Of a stretch of 64,000 nt of DNA, positions 12,290 to 27,857 are shown piece by piece. Source of the DNA: Eleginops maclovinus (Eukaryota > Chordata > Actinopteri > Perciformes > Eleginopidae). The notes under the pieces were generated by a model, which ran no database searches, was not told the DNA's origin, and worked only from the letters and a program-made list of their open reading frames with translations. A program made the translations under genes and the position numbers. Position 1 is the stretch's first letter. The number at the start of each line of letters is the position of its first letter. Where the stretch lies: positions 1,600,001 through 1,664,000 of the forward strand of contig NC_086351.1 in NCBI RefSeq assembly GCF_036324505.1, given 5' to 3'.

Positions 12290-12430
12290 CCTTTAAAGGT
12301 GAATTCAAAGAGACCCTTTGATGGTTTCTGTAGTGTGTCTTGTAGGTTTTAGTGCATGTAAATGGTCTGCAAAGGCTAAAATCTCTGTGCTTCTTCCAGA
12401 GGGAGTTTCTCTCTCACAATTCCCCGACGT
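12290..12430 (+). mobile_element. Family-A MITE fragment
   Basis: Left part only: CTGTAGTGTGTCTTGTAGG, then GCATGTAAATGGTCTGCAAA and CCAGAGGGAGTTTCTCTC. Confidence 0.6.
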
Positions 12431-12609
12431 TAAGCTATTATAAGAAAAGGACTTAGCTTACTTTCCTTGAAATAGAAACAGAAGACCAGAGACAAACACT
12501 GCATATCCACTCTAACTTATCCATGCTGGAATTACAAAGCAAACAATAGCAAACTACATCACACAACTTGTCAGGGACCTGTGATGATTTGTCAGATGTA
12601 TCTCTTTAT

Positions 12610-13418
<809 letters not shown>

Positions 13419-14491
13419 CTAGAGCCAGATGTGAGTCCAGCAGGCTCCAGGGACCGGATTTCTTCTGGCTGTTTATTTAAAGGTGACTTTAAATCAAAGT
13501 GACGTTTACTCTTTTTTCTAGTTACAGTACTTTAACAATACCTATTCTATTCTATTATTTACTTTAATTAGATATTTTCTTCTTGTGTTTACATCAATAT
13601 ATGTAGTTTTTATTTTGTCTTATTTTATTTCCCTCCTAAATGAAGCAACAGTGACATAAAACCCAATTTCCCCCACGATAAACAAAGTACATGCTTCCTA
13701 AAAACAGAGGAACACGTCTGCAGAATTCATATCTTTGTATCCTGTATAAAATCCAGACAGTTTCATAAATATCAACTCTATTGGAAAACAAAGTAATTTA
13801 ACCTTTCAACAAAGCACCGGGCGTTGAGCAGAAGGCGTCTCTATGTTTGTTGTTGTTGTTTACTGCTGCGTGAGGAAGCAGTGCCATGTTAACACTTCCT
13901 GTACAATTAGCTTGTGGTTTGGAGATACTCAGGACACAGAGACATGCTTTGTGCCCTTCATGAGGAAACTACGTCCTTTCTTTCTGGGTGATAGTCCATG
14001 AAATGTGGTCGTCAAATGCTTTGGAAGGATTTTGTTTATTAAACTCTTGCTTTGTCACCCTATCAAATCAGCTTCCAGATAATGACTGGAGATTGTTTGA
14101 TACCCATTGGTTGTTTTTGTGGAGAGATTTTTAGGGTCTTAATTGAATCAGATAAACCAATGTCAGCTCATATGAGAAAGCGGATTTAGTGGCGGTTAAA
14201 TCAGCTATTAATTATAAGATAGCAATACTGTTTTTGATGCCTTATCTGGACCTTATGGTGGTTCTGGTTGTTCTGTTATGGCAGATGATCTATGAACTGG
14301 AAATGTCTTTGGGAAAAAGTGTCACTAAGAGGACTACACATTAAGTACAAATAAATATAATTGTCTAACGCTGGTTAGCATGACACGGCGTGCAGTCTCG
14401 CTGTGACTGAGCACGATGAATTATCTTTGTATTGCTTACATGATAAAATACGACCGGATAGAAGAGTGAGAAAGTACAAGGGTTGTTGTTT

Positions 14492-15203
<712 letters not shown>

Positions 15204-15576
15204 GCCAAGTCTGAGGTGACGGTTTTGGTTGTGGTCCGAGTGAAAACGACACTAATTTGGAGCTAAGGAGCGTTGGCAAGTCGAGTGAAAACTTCATAAG
15301 CGTACATCTGTGGAAGCAGAAAGCTAATCAAAAGCTAGCAGCGCTAATGCAAAGTTAATGAGGTCAATGCTAACGCTATTGTGATGCTAGCACACTGATT
15401 ACAAAGCTAAATGCTCTGTTTCACTTCACTCAGATCGCTAATCCGATCAACCACACTGGTGGCTCTGTAATGTGAGTTCCAACACACACTTATTTAAACA
15501 CACACACTGCTCTCAAACTCCAAAAACACACAAAATAATCCACAAACTCACCCTTGGCAGCAGCAAGTGTGTGCCC

Positions 15577-15995
<419 letters not shown>

Positions 15996-16740
15996 TTTTG
16001 AGAAAGTGGACTGGTGGAGGTGATCAGTCATGTGGGGTCACACACACTTCACATGTATCTATAACATACCTTACACAAACTAAATAACAGAAAGCAGCTC
16101 GACAGGCTACATTTTGCAAACCTAATCTTGTCTTGAAATGACATCCCTATCGCGCTGAAAACAGAGAGATGTACAATCAGACGTTTCCCGGTTGAGAAGA
16201 ATAACCGATGTCTTGTTTAGCTCTGGCGAATCTGACTTCTGACTCGTCACTTTTAAATAGCAAGAGCAATGCAGGTTGTATATCTGCAGTGAGAGCAGTG
16301 CTGACCACTCGAGCCAGTTTTTGATCAATCAACAGTAAATGAACCGGCAACACAGTTTTCATTTAATATGTCAAGTTATTATTCTATTCAAAAATGTCTG
16401 AAAATCATTCTTCAGCTCCTGAAATATGGAGATATTCTCCTTTTCTGTCTGATCATATTCAACTGGACTCAATATTTCCACAGGCCAACTTACAAACATT
16501 ACTATCATCAAAATATGCTAAATGTATCATCTTTAGCTAATTACCATAAAGCGGCGTTAGTGAAACTATTATGCAAAGCGTATCATTACATTGTATTTCA
16601 GTTGGCCACGCTTTTGTCCAAAAAGACTTAAAATAAGTGCAAAAACCACAGAGAATCAAACCCTAACAACAAGGAACGTGCAGATATACTCCAAGCAAGT
16701 CCTACCGCTGTACGAGCTGCTGAGTTAGCTACAAGGCTAA

Positions 16741-16995
16741 GCTAAATCTATAAAGTGCTGTCCTGATGTGAATGCGGAGCTCATTCCACCAATCAGGAGC
16801 CACGATAGCAAACAGGGTTGGTTTTATAGGGGTCCCACTCGCAGAGAGGGAGTAGCAAGCTGATTGGCTGAAGCTGGAGACTCTGGTTTGACCAAGGCCT
16901 GGTGTAACTCCTCACAGCTCGGTAGGCCGGTACCAGGGTGTTGAAGCGGATTCTGGCAGCCAGTGAAGGGAGCGGAGGAGAGGTGTGGTGTGGGA
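16741..16995. mobile_element. Diverged interspersed repeat
   Basis: GGAGCTCATTCCACCAATCA, GGAGCCACGATAGCAAACAG and TTGAAGCGGATTCTGGCAGC are motifs of a repeat seen in many teleosts. No ends or frame resolved. Confidence 0.4.
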
Positions 16996-17869
16996 GAACT
17001 GGGGGAGGTATCAATTGATTTTGGAGGATTTTGATTCAATAACATTTCAATCAATGTCAATATGTGTAATAGGAATAGGAAGGAGGATGATGTAAAACAA
17101 ATTGAAGGCGTGTAGAATGACTTTTTTTTTAATCTATAAATCTGAGGAGGTTTTTTGGGGAAGAACTCTTGCACATGCACTTCTACTTAGTCTGTCAATA
17201 GGATGACTGACCATCAGGTATTTGTCATAGTTCTATACTGAAGAAAATGCAGTAAGAGTAATGAGCATTTTCTTAAAACAAAAGGAATATCTGCACATAA
17301 CAAAAAGCAGAGACCATTAACACACGACTCAAACCTAAAACCCTTGACTTTCCTGTGTGACTGCATCTGTAACTCAGAGCAGGGACGTAAACACACGCAC
17401 ACAAACGTCTTCCAGCCTTGCTCCCAAAATCCATTAGCCACAGCTCTGAATGCAGATCTGTATATATTGTTCCACTGTATTATTGCTCAGCAGACTGCCA
17501 ACATTGTACCATTGTGCATATGGCTTTCATCTAGGCAGACCACATGACGCGCTTCATACACGGCCATATCTACGGCTAATTAAATAACGGAATGACACGC
17601 ACACACAGGCAACGTTGTTGAAGTGGCATTTCCTTAACGAACAGGAATCTATTCATCAGAAATCAGATGCATGTGGCATCCTTCATCATGCGGTATGTAG
17701 TAAGAGAGACCTGGGTGTATTCTTTACAGAGTGCTGCTGTTTGGAGACACTTATTTTTACTTTATCAACATAATTATTTGATGCATAATGACCTTTAACT
17801 CATTCTTAATCTCCTTCTCTTCAGTTAATATCTGTTATACTGACTTTTACTCTTTAATATCTGCTTAAA

Positions 17870-18236
17870 GAGGACATATTCTGCTCATCTTCAGGTGTAT
17901 ATCAGTATTTAGTGTCTCTCCTGGGACATGTCTCCATTCTTTAATGTTCAAAAAGCTCTTTATTTTTCTCATACTGCACCTCAGTTGACCCTCTGTCTGA
18001 AACCAGAGCCCAGTCTGCCCCTGATTGGTTAGCTGGACGGCTGTTGTGAGATGTCCCCCCCCCCCCCCCCTTAGCCTATCACGTACAATGTGCTGGAGCG
18101 CTAGCCAATAGAAGTGCGAGTGTTATGTACTGATGCTCTGGAAGTAAACAAAGGAGTCCAATGGAGGCGTTTACATGCACAGAAACCTTTAGAACACACT
18201 ACAGGAAAGGGATGACCCCCAAAAGCACAATAGGGC
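17870..18236 (-). mobile_element. Family-A MITE, near-complete copy
   Basis: It starts TTAAAGAGGACATATTCTGC and ends CAAAAGCACAATAGGGCC. It contains a ~17-bp poly-C run at 18054-18070. It carries, as a single copy, the stretch that forms the core of the 57-bp minisatellite (17889-17925 on the minus strand). Confidence 0.75.
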
Positions 18237-18714
18237 CTTGTCGTGGCACATTTTCATAGAATGTTTTAAAACTGTGCCAAATAAACAGAGCTCCAGGGAT
18301 TTCTTTTGTCTTCCTTTGGCTGATTTATTTTCCTTTTCGATAAAGTTAAACAAACAAATAAACAAAAAGCTATAAGTGTATCGTGAGGTCGAAGACTGTC
18401 CCGATTCCCTGTTCCGAGGCTCAGTCCCACCCCTTCCTTATATAACATCTGGTCCCGGTAAATCCAAAGTATTCTTAGAATATTACATTTAATACAAGTT
18501 ATAAACTGAAAGAATATATTCGGACCTTAATGAATTAGAACATAATCCTTTATAGTTAAACACAGAAATGGCTCTAACAGGCCTCTTTAAAGACTTCATA
18601 GCAGGCGGTGGAGACATTCATCAACACGGAGAGAGATCACTTGGATTTGTTCGATGAGATCCATCAGCTTTTTTCTTCTATATTACATTCCATATTTAGC
18701 TCACGTGATTGTTT

Positions 18715-18770
18715 CACATTTACCTGATGTGTTCGTCATGCCAATAAAGCTTCTTTGAATTTTAAATGAG
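18715..18770 (+). mobile_element. LINE/SINE 3' tip
   Basis: GTCATGCCAATAAAGCTTCT followed by TTGAATTTTAAATGAG is the characteristic tail of a common fish LINE/SINE. Confidence 0.45.
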
Positions 18771-19279
18771 CATACGGTCCACATTCAACCTTTGCAAAGC
18801 ATTGCCTCCAGTGTCTCCCCTGATCAGAGCAAAAGGACGTTTTCAATCCCTTTCCATCCCTGTGGTCTTCACAGACTCAAAACGTCATCGAAAGCGTCCA
18901 AGTTTACAATCTGTGGTCAACGCGGCCAACGGCATGCGGCTCCAAACACTGCCCTGTGAGCTGGAGAGTTGATTTCATTTACTCTGCCGCCAAACAAACG
19001 CTTCCCACGACCAAAGCAGAATGCAAACAGCACCCTGCTGCGGTTTTGTTTGTTACAGTCAGAACTCCTGTGCCAGGAGGGCAGGGAGTTTTGAAAGCAG
19101 GACACAAGGTCCAAGGTCTCAGTCCGTGTTGCGCCTTAATCTGAACGCCTTATCAATCGTTTTCAATACGGAGACACGCGAGGAGAATAACTTTACCTAG
19201 CGTATTGTTCCTGATTTCAAATTTAGAATGGTGCTGGTGATGTCACTGTAGAACATGGAGGAGGAGCTTGTTTTTGTTT

Positions 19280-19590
19280 TTTAGATTTTACTGATTACTT
19301 TTAAAGGTCTTGTGGCTCCTGAACACTTCACTGACTTGTTGTGCCCTTATCCTGTGTCTCTGATCCTCGGGGTCTGGCTCTGCTGGCTGTTCCCAAAACC
19401 AGGCTTAAGACCACCTGCCCGAGAATCTGAGAATGGCAGGATCCGTGACATCTTCCTAAAACTCACCTTTTTATTAAACTCGTGATGACACCTCTCTGTT
19501 TCACTCGACATCCTGTTCTGTTTTTACTTTTTTGTATTACTGCTGCTATTGTTGAAACGCTGTGTAAACAAAGTTGTTGTTGTTGTTATA
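19280..19590 (+). mobile_element. LINE-type 3' remnant
   Basis: GTCTTGTGGCTCCTGAACAC, GCTGTTCCCAAAACCAGGCT and CTTCCTAAAACTCACCTTTT. One frame reads RIRDIFLKLTFLLN, resembling the C-terminal tail of fish LINE proteins. It ends in a (GTT)n stretch. Confidence 0.4.
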
Positions 19591-20472
19591 TCAAAGTCCA
19601 AAAAGTCCATTTGTTGGAGCAGACAGCCCGGCTGGATGCTGCTTCCTGTGAGGGTTTTACTTTCTATATCTGTACGGGGGTCGTCCTCTTTGCTCGACGG
19701 TTGTCAGACTGAGCGCTGAACAAAGAGTCTTTGGGTTTGTGTTCATGGTGGAAAATATCAAACAAAGAGATATGCCTGTGTGTACATCAGCGAGTTATTG
19801 TTGAAATAGAAAGATTAAAAGAACGGTTTGAGATGAAAAGCTAGTAGGAGTCCCTGCCAAAAAACAGACACTACCTGGACCCTAAACTGCTCGTTGACAC
19901 AGAGCAGAAGGAAGTGCGATCCCAGTCTTGATGTTCATCGATCTTAATGGTCGCCTGTTTCCACCGAACCATCAAGATGTTTAATTAGAGCTGCAGGGGA
20001 AACTAAAACCAACCCGCAGCCTCTATAATGCTTCTCTAATCTCCTCCCAGCGTGACAGCTTTCCAACATGGATGATTTATTAAATCTCCGCTCGGTGCCC
20101 GGCAACAGGACACGATGAGAAATGATGTGGTAAGCACGGTGGGAAACTTTCCTCTTAATATATCTCCAGTTTGAATTCTTTGGCAGGGAAAGTGATGACT
20201 GGAGCACAGCAGGTCACACTGATGAGTGTCTCTGCAGAGCGCCGGAGGGATTCTTACTCATACTGTACCATTGTTCTGTTGGTCTGCTCTTCCTCCTGCT
20301 TTTAGACAGCCTTTCATTTCCTCTGCTCTTTAAATCAATGTTCACTCCGTTTCATTCATTCTCAGTTCACCTGGTCTTTAATTAGTTCCTTGTGCTGCAC
20401 CATCCGATTCCTGCAGCTTTATTTCTTTGAATGGTTTATCTGCTCCTTCTACAAAGATCAAAACCCCCTTAC

Positions 20473-21509
20473 AGGACTCTTTAAAGTAGAGACACTACAT
20501 ACTGATATACACCTGAACATCAGCAGGAGAGGACTCTTTAAAGTAGAGACGCTACATACTGATATACACCTGAACATCAGCAGGAGAGGACTCTTTAAAG
20601 TAGAGACTCTACATACTGATATACACCTGAACATCAGCAGGAGAGGACTCTTTAAAGTAGAGACACTACATACTGATACACACCTGAACATCAGCAGGAG
20701 AGGACTCTTTAAAGTAGAGACACTACATACTGATATACACCTGAACATCAGCAGGAGAGGACTCTTTAAAGTAGAGACACTACATACTGATATACACCTG
20801 AACATCAGCAGGAGAGGACTCTTTAAAGTAGAGACACTACATACTGATATACACCTGAACATCAGCAGGAGAGGACTCTTTAAAGTAGAGACACTACATA
20901 CTGATATACACCTGAACATCAGCAGGAGAGGACTCTTTAAAGTAGAGACACTACATACTGATATACACCTGAACATCAGCAGGAGAGGACTCTTTAAAGT
21001 AGAGACACTACATACTGATATACACCTGAACATCAGCAGGAGAGGACTCTTTAAAGTAGAGACTCTACATACTGATATACACCTGAACATCAGCAGGAGA
21101 GGACTCTTTAAAGTAGAGACACTACATACTGATATACACCTGAACATCAGCAGGAGAGGACTCTTTAAAGTAGAGACACTACATACTGATATACACCTGA
21201 ACATCAGCAGGAGAGGACTCTTTAAAGTAGAGACACTACATACTGATATACACCTGAACATCAGCAGGAGAGGACTCTTTAAAGTAGAGACACTACATAC
21301 TGATATACACCTGAACATCAGCAGGAGAGGACTCTTTAAAGTAGAGACTCTACATACTGATATACACCTGAACATCAGCAGGAGAGGACTCTTTAAAGTA
21401 GAGACACTACATACTGATATACACCTGAACATCAGCAGGAGAGGACTCTTTAAAGTAGAGACTCTACATACTGATATACACCTGAACATCAGCAGGAGAG
21501 GACTCTTTA
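20473..21509. repeat. 57-bp minisatellite array 1 (about 18 copies)
   Basis: The unit begins AGGACTCTTTAAAGTAGAGA and ends CTGAACATCAGCAGGAG. Copies are almost identical and differ mainly at one position (GACACTA, GACGCTA or GACTCTA) plus a single GATACACACC variant in the fourth. Because 57 is a multiple of three, long open frames exist on both strands; they are by-products. The flanks are not obviously MITE sequence. Confidence 0.95.
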
Positions 21510-23054
21510 TATCTTTATACTTGGCAAATCCACATTGCAGACCTTGGTATTTCTATGTTTTATGCAAAGATCTTTAAAAGTCCTGCATTATAATTTTCTA
21601 ATTTTCAATCTTATTTTTGTATTTCATTATTTCCATTTCTTACTCTCTTAGTCTCTTCCTCCCATACTTCAGTTATCCTTTCTTAATCTCCCTAAATATT
21701 TGGTATATGCTAACGTCCTTTTCTTTGTATTTCTAAGCTTCTCTGTTTTACTTCCCTCTTCTCTCTTTCTCTGCAGTTCACCATCTGCTCCGTTCCTCGC
21801 TGTCCCCCCCACCACACACCGACCACATCCATGTGTTAATAATAAATTCTCCTCCAGCTCCACCACATCTATGAGGAAATCCTCTGGCAGGTCATCTGTG
21901 TCTGTCTGATAAAGAACAGAACTTCTGCGCTCCGCTCTTCCTCCTCCTGTGGTTGTTTTTACACGCCTCTCGTACTGCAGCTCATGTTGGGTCCAACAAT
22001 CTGGGCTGACCCTATGCTGGAAACAATGTGGATCGTGTGATCCAGCTGCAGCATTTAATGACCCGAACTTGATTAAAATATGGCGATAAATAAAAATGAA
22101 ATCTGATTGGATTTAGCCCGAGGGAATCGTGAGGAATTACATCCAGACTGGAAACCGTCTGGTGTTCAGGGCGGGGGCGGATAAAGGGCTGACAACCAAA
22201 GCTCCATCACTGAACGGTTATCTGATCCTACTGAGGGTTAACTGAGACCAATCTGAAATCAGCTTAACTCTAAACTAACTTTTTAATGCTACCTGGGATT
22301 TAATATTTCAAGTCCAAATACTGAAATATTGCTTCTCAACACCGGCTGATTTCTGTTCGCTCATCACAAAGGAACAGAGAACGAGATTAAGAATAAAATG
22401 AAATGCATTAATCTTCTGTAATAAAAACACTTCCACTATAATCAACAACTCTGGCAGGGCAAAAGATCTATGTTTATTATTGAGCTAAGAACAGCTGATA
22501 GGAAGGCGATATAAAGGATGACATTGTCGAGTAGATAGACTATCAATAACACAGAATAACATCAAATAAAAGCCATCAGTGCTCAACACAGGATATCACC
22601 TGCTTCCTGCCTGTATATTCTCATTTGAAATAAAATACAATTAAAACTATTAATCAAAATCGGTTTGGCCTATGTATTCTCAATTATTAGAATTATTTTT
22701 AACCGCACATTGTGCCGGAGAGACATTAGAAGTGGTCACATTATAAAACTTGTCTTGATATTGAAACCGTTTATTGAAGTCTTTCATCAAGAAACTAGTC
22801 ATGGAGATTTTAATTGTCAACTTTCTCTACTGGGACTGTCTAAGTCACAGCCACAGGGGGCTCTTCGTCGTGGGATGTTAAGACAAAATCAAACCCCCCT
22901 GACATACACACACACACACACCCAACATCACACGTCAGTCGGCTGAATGAAAGACAGCCATTCAGTGATAAGACAGACAGTCACATAAACAGACTGTCTG
23001 AGGAAAAACAAACCAGACCACCGTCACACCTCTGTGCTCCATTCAGCCTCCAAA

Positions 23055-23099
23055 GGGGTCTCAGTGTGTGTGTGTGTGTGAGAGAGAGCGAGAGAGAGC

Positions 23100-23147
<48 letters not shown>

Positions 23148-23302
23148 ACTGATGGGTGTACATGTGTGTGTACCTGGGGTGAAACATCTCCTGAGGGAAG
23201 TCAGTAAATGATTGAGAGCGAGAGAGAGGGAGGAAGTTTCTCGGCTCCCGTCAGCCCTTTAATCCGATACACAAACACACAGAGCACCTAAGAGCCTGCC
23301 AG

Positions 23303-23368
<66 letters not shown>
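23055..23368. repeat. GT/GA and CA simple repeats
   Basis: (TG)n to (GA)n at 23063-23143 with CGAGA interruptions, then CA at 23307-23368. Confidence 0.9.
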
Positions 23369-23370
<2 letters not shown>

Positions 23371-23749
23371 AAAAACACTACAAAGTCAACTGTGATAAGT
23401 GCTGATAAAAGCTGAAGCACACACACAAAAATTAGGATTTGAAAAGGTCTCCAAATCATTATCCAATACCCGAAGCAACGTTTTTAATACCTTATTTTTC
23501 AGTAACATAAAAAACGTTGTACTATTGTATCAGATGCAAAGTTCCTTCCCTCCCTGTCCCCCCCATGGGAGCTATGCATTTTGATCCGGTTTCAACTGTT
23601 CTTCACTTCGAGTCTGTCAATACAAAAAAATATTTTGCAAGTCAACGGCATCGTAGTTTGTCTGCCATACATATATATCTGCCTAGAAAAGGTCCAATGG
23701 GAGACCCTGGAAGAGGAGGGACTTTACCTTAACAAAACAACCTAAAAGC

Positions 23750-24175
23750 AGTGGTGGAGGTTTGTTTGTACTTATTTCTATTTCTACTACCTTATAATAA
23801 GACTCTGCTGCTTCACAGAGGCGTATGTCGACTCTTTGCTCCACTACTTTCACTTGTTGTTGATATAAAGACACATGGTACTCTGCAGTACTGTACTACT
23901 AATACACAGTATGACTAGTTCCTTAATTTGGTCGACATTGAGCCAACACAATACTAAAATGTGTTTTAAAAAAGGATAAAATAGTAATATAAAACTGTAA
24001 AAAGATCCAGTATGAATACTTTTACTGCTGATACTTGAAGTGCATTTATCAAATATATCTTTAGAGTAGTGACTACTTTCACTTTTTGTACTCTAAGTAC
24101 TTTTTAATGCTCTTACTTAAGTTCATTTACACAGTATTTGTAAGTTTACTTCAGTAAAGGATCTCTGTACTGCCT
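23750..24175. mobile_element. Degraded copy of the same teleost repeat family
   Basis: AGCAGTGGTGGAGG at the start, CTTTGCTCCACTACTTTCAC inside and CTTACTTAAGTTCATTTACA near the end resemble the 54.36-kb element. It is heavily diverged. Confidence 0.45.
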
Positions 24176-27100
24176 ACAAAAAGTAACAAGATGAGGATTT
24201 AGATTAAAGAAAACTCGTCAAGTATTGAGTCAACAGGACTGTTTCTTCAGCATTCGATAAAGTATTTTCATGAGACTTAAAGAAAAGGTGAATTTGATGA
24301 GCCGACGTCACGAATAAAGACGTGTTTTTGTCGTTAATTGCTTGAGTACCGTTCCGCTGCCCTATATGTATCTTTTCCTGAATATATATTTATGCACGTC
24401 AGGTTTGAGTAGGTTCTCCATAAGTCCGTGCTGGAAACGGTCCATATTTTTGAACCCGTAAAGGCCTCATGCAAACACAGGAAAGATAAACAAGCAGGGA
24501 TAATCTGCTAAAATGCTCGCACTTACACGAACAAACACAAGCGCTCTGCAGACCAACACGGTCACTCCACAACGTCTGCCTGCATGCAGACACGCAGGAC
24601 ACAACTCTACTGAAATATGATTACACACATTAATAAACACACAGCTATGGATGGGAAAACACACAAATGGCCAAATGAAACAAGATCTCACACACACACA
24701 CACACACACACACGGTGGAAATGCACACTTCCTCAGGACACACACACATAGACACAAGCAGTGAGAGGGCTGCCTGTTAGTGGTGGTGGTCCTGCTCCAC
24801 AGTGGGATCTGTGTTTGGCCATGTTTAGAGCTCCATTTGGGGCCAGATAAATCAAGCTGCTGTCTACTAGAAGCCTCCATTAGGGGCCCCGCGAGGCCCC
24901 GGGACGGCCTGTCAGTCACCCCGTCAGTCAGCAAGTCGCCCTCCTCCAGCGTTTGAACTCATAATTACAGGGAGGCTCAGCTTGGTTCGCCCCGGCCCGG
25001 CTCCCAAGCCCCCCCCCCCCCCCCACTAGACCCTCGCTAGCCCGGCGCTAATGCTAACACTAACACACAACGGACGTTTCACCTCCAGAGGAAACAGCAC
25101 CGGGGAAAATATTTATGGAAACTGGAAAGTCTCCTGCCCTTTGTTCTGCCCTCTTTGACCCTCACCTCATCCATTTCCAGAAAGGTATTTTATTGTATTC
25201 CTTTGAGTGACACTCCCGGGGTTTCCCCTTTGGATTTGAGAGGTGAGTTAGCAGCGGAGCACTAGCGCCAGGCTAACCTCTGGCTGCCACAGATTAATCA
25301 AACACCAGTTAGAGGGGAGAGTGTAAAACAAGAGGGGCCGCGTTGACTGATGGCTTTTTAAGGAGGGACAGGGGGAGGGGGGGGGAACACACCTCGGACC
25401 AGGACAGAAGACAGACTGAGCAGAGCTGCAAATTACCATCAGCGACCAAACAAACTTTGTGAATTTCATCCATACCTGGTCTGTCTTCTGTACAGTTACA
25501 AATAATCCTCCGCTCTATTCTGAAACTCATCAATCATGCGGGGTGTGTTTTGGAGTGCAGCCACTGTGGTCGGCAGATGAAAAAGTTTCCTGCACACATG
25601 AAGTCAGACGTGGCTCTCAGGAATTCATGAATAAAATATCGGCTCATAAAGGAAGCACGAACAATGGAAATATTATCCTCCGCTGCATAAACGCACAGCC
25701 GACCACAGAGGGCTCTCACAGGGAGCTCGCTCCTCTTATCTATGGCGGCGCGTCGGCGATGGCCGGCCGCTGCATGTGGAGACACACACACCGCTAACGA
25801 GGGGGAAATCTCCCCCCCATCACCTAAGATTGATGCAGAAAATGTACCCAGCAGACATTCCTCCGGGCCCAAATGAAAGAGGTGGCTGGTTCACCGGCAT
25901 TCCTGATTGGCCACACATTCCTTTGCCTTTCTGACGGTGAGATTGCTGGCACGGAGCCGCGGATTCCCGAGGTAAACACCCGGCAAAATGTCTCCTTTCT
26001 AACGAGTTCTACACGGGTTCACCTGGAATTTTGACCAGGAAATCCTCAATTAAAAAGCCTGATATTGGTGGGAAAAAAAGATTAGACTGGGAGAACATCT
26101 GAAGGGCCTCAGTGAGAAGTGGTAAAGGCTAAAGGGGAATGTGTTTGTAATTGAATGACTGTTAAATGGTTTATTTAGCATCATTAAAATGTCTGATATG
26201 TGTCGGGAAAATAGATAACGGTGGGAGAAGAAGGAATAATGTCCTACCTTCTTACATGAAGACTGGTGATGTTAAATGTGCAATATAGTATAAAAGGTGC
26301 ACTTTTTGAAATGATATAACTGTTAAACGGTTTATTAAGCACCGTCATCTCAAAAGAAAGAAGAGGAAGCGAGTAAGGAATAACAATATTGAAAGGCTAG
26401 AACTTAATAAAGAAGAAAAGTATGTTTTATACATTTATACAGAATGAAAATGACTATTAAAAAATAAGAAAATATTGGAAAGAAGTCAATATTCCTGGAA
26501 AGCCAGAAGCTCTGACCAGAAGAAAGGAAAGTAAAAAAAAGAAGGATTGTAATATTTGTGTAGAAATGTCTTGTCAAAAGAGGGATGACACAAGCAATTA
26601 AGAACTGACAATCTAGTTTGAAAGGCCTGAACTGAAGAATACGGATCAATAAATAAGGGATTTCACTTGAAAAAAGAATGATAAATGACACAAAAGTTGG
26701 AAATGGAATAGAACAGTGTGGGAAGTCAAACACCGTGACTGAAAGAGTGAAACAGGGATTGAAAACAAGTACAAAAATACACAAAAACTGATGAAAAAAT
26801 AAATGTAAGTCTTGGAAAATCATCCATTAAGAGGCACATTTGATGTTAGTTTTATCCAAACTGTCAACTTCTTATTAAAAGTGAGCATCTGATGTATTAT
26901 CTTGAAATCCGTCCTCTTACAGAAGAGAAACTGCTGATCCATCCCCGGCCCTCGGCAGCCAAACACTGACATGAATTATTAATTTGACGCATTCATCATT
27001 CTTCCGACCGGCCGTCGATAGCCTCCATTATGGCGGGTGTGTATACATTACAGAGTGTATAGTGTGTCAGAAACTTCCCGCATGCGAGCCGCTGGCTGGC

Positions 27101-27299
27101 GGGAAGGGAGGAAGATGGAGAGAGAGAGAGAGGGAGAGGAAGAGGGGGTGATGGACAGGAGTGACAGCAGAGAGCATTAGCTTCAGAGGAGGCATGATAT
27201 CAGAGAAAGATATCACGAGGAAGGAAAGGGGCATTGTGTCATTCAAACTGCACCGTGGAAGTTAAAAACGCTAAGTAGGAAGAGGTAACAGAAAGTGTT

Positions 27300-27720
27300 T
27301 GTCAGGATCTCAGTTTCTGTTTTTACTTTGAAATGTGTCTTGTTTCGTCACTTCCTGTCTTGTCTAGATTACTTCCTGTCTTTAGTTTCCCTCCTGTCTG
27401 ATTGTCTGATCGTGCTCACCTGTTGCCCCGTTGTGTCTCCTCCCCCTTCCCAGCTGTTTCTTGTCTTGTGATTACCCTCCTCTGTATTTAGTCTGGTCTT
27501 TCCTTTGTGTTCTTTGTCGCGTCGTCGTTATTTGCCGTTTGCCTGTGCCCTGAACCCTTTTTGGATCTCCCGTTTTCAGCCCTCCCTCTTCCACTGGTTT
27601 GTCTGTGTTTTAATTTGATACTTTTCTTTCGTTCTACCTTTTTATCTGCATTTTTGTAAACCGCTTTTTAATAAATAAAAGCTCGCCCTCTGTTACATTT
27701 GAACCCCTGCCTCCTCTATT
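27300..27720 (+). mobile_element. LTR-like or retroelement remnant
   Basis: TGTCAGGATCTCAGTTTCTG at one end. A T/C-rich body with CACTTCCTGTC repeated follows, then TTTTTAATAAATAAAAGCTC (a polyadenylation signal) and TGTTACA at 27691-27697. It resembles fish elements that begin TGTCA. No target duplication found, so the class is open. Confidence 0.35.
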
Positions 27721-27857
27721 GCTTCTGCAAAAGTATGTCATTAAGCTTTGGACGACAGCACCTCACCTCTACATACATACTTCAGAGATGTAGGTTTTAA
27801 ATCAGGGGAATGTCTCAATCCACCTGATTTCATCCCTTTTATTTGTGCATAATATTT

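Noticed and set aside
18054..18070. Poly-C run as a G-quadruplex element
   Set aside because: Lies inside a MITE copy and is not shared by the other copies; probably replication slippage.
20458..21489. 343-residue minus-strand and 395-residue plus-strand repeat proteins
   Set aside because: By-products of a 57-bp (19-codon) tandem repeat. Both strands are open and the unit derives from non-coding MITE sequence.
20473..21509. CRISPR-like regular array
   Set aside because: Units are contiguous with no unique spacers, in a vertebrate genome; it is a minisatellite.
25459..25872. Overlapping 112-codon open frames on both strands
   Set aside because: GC-richer DNA with mutually antisense frames, no recognisable similarity, no splice support.
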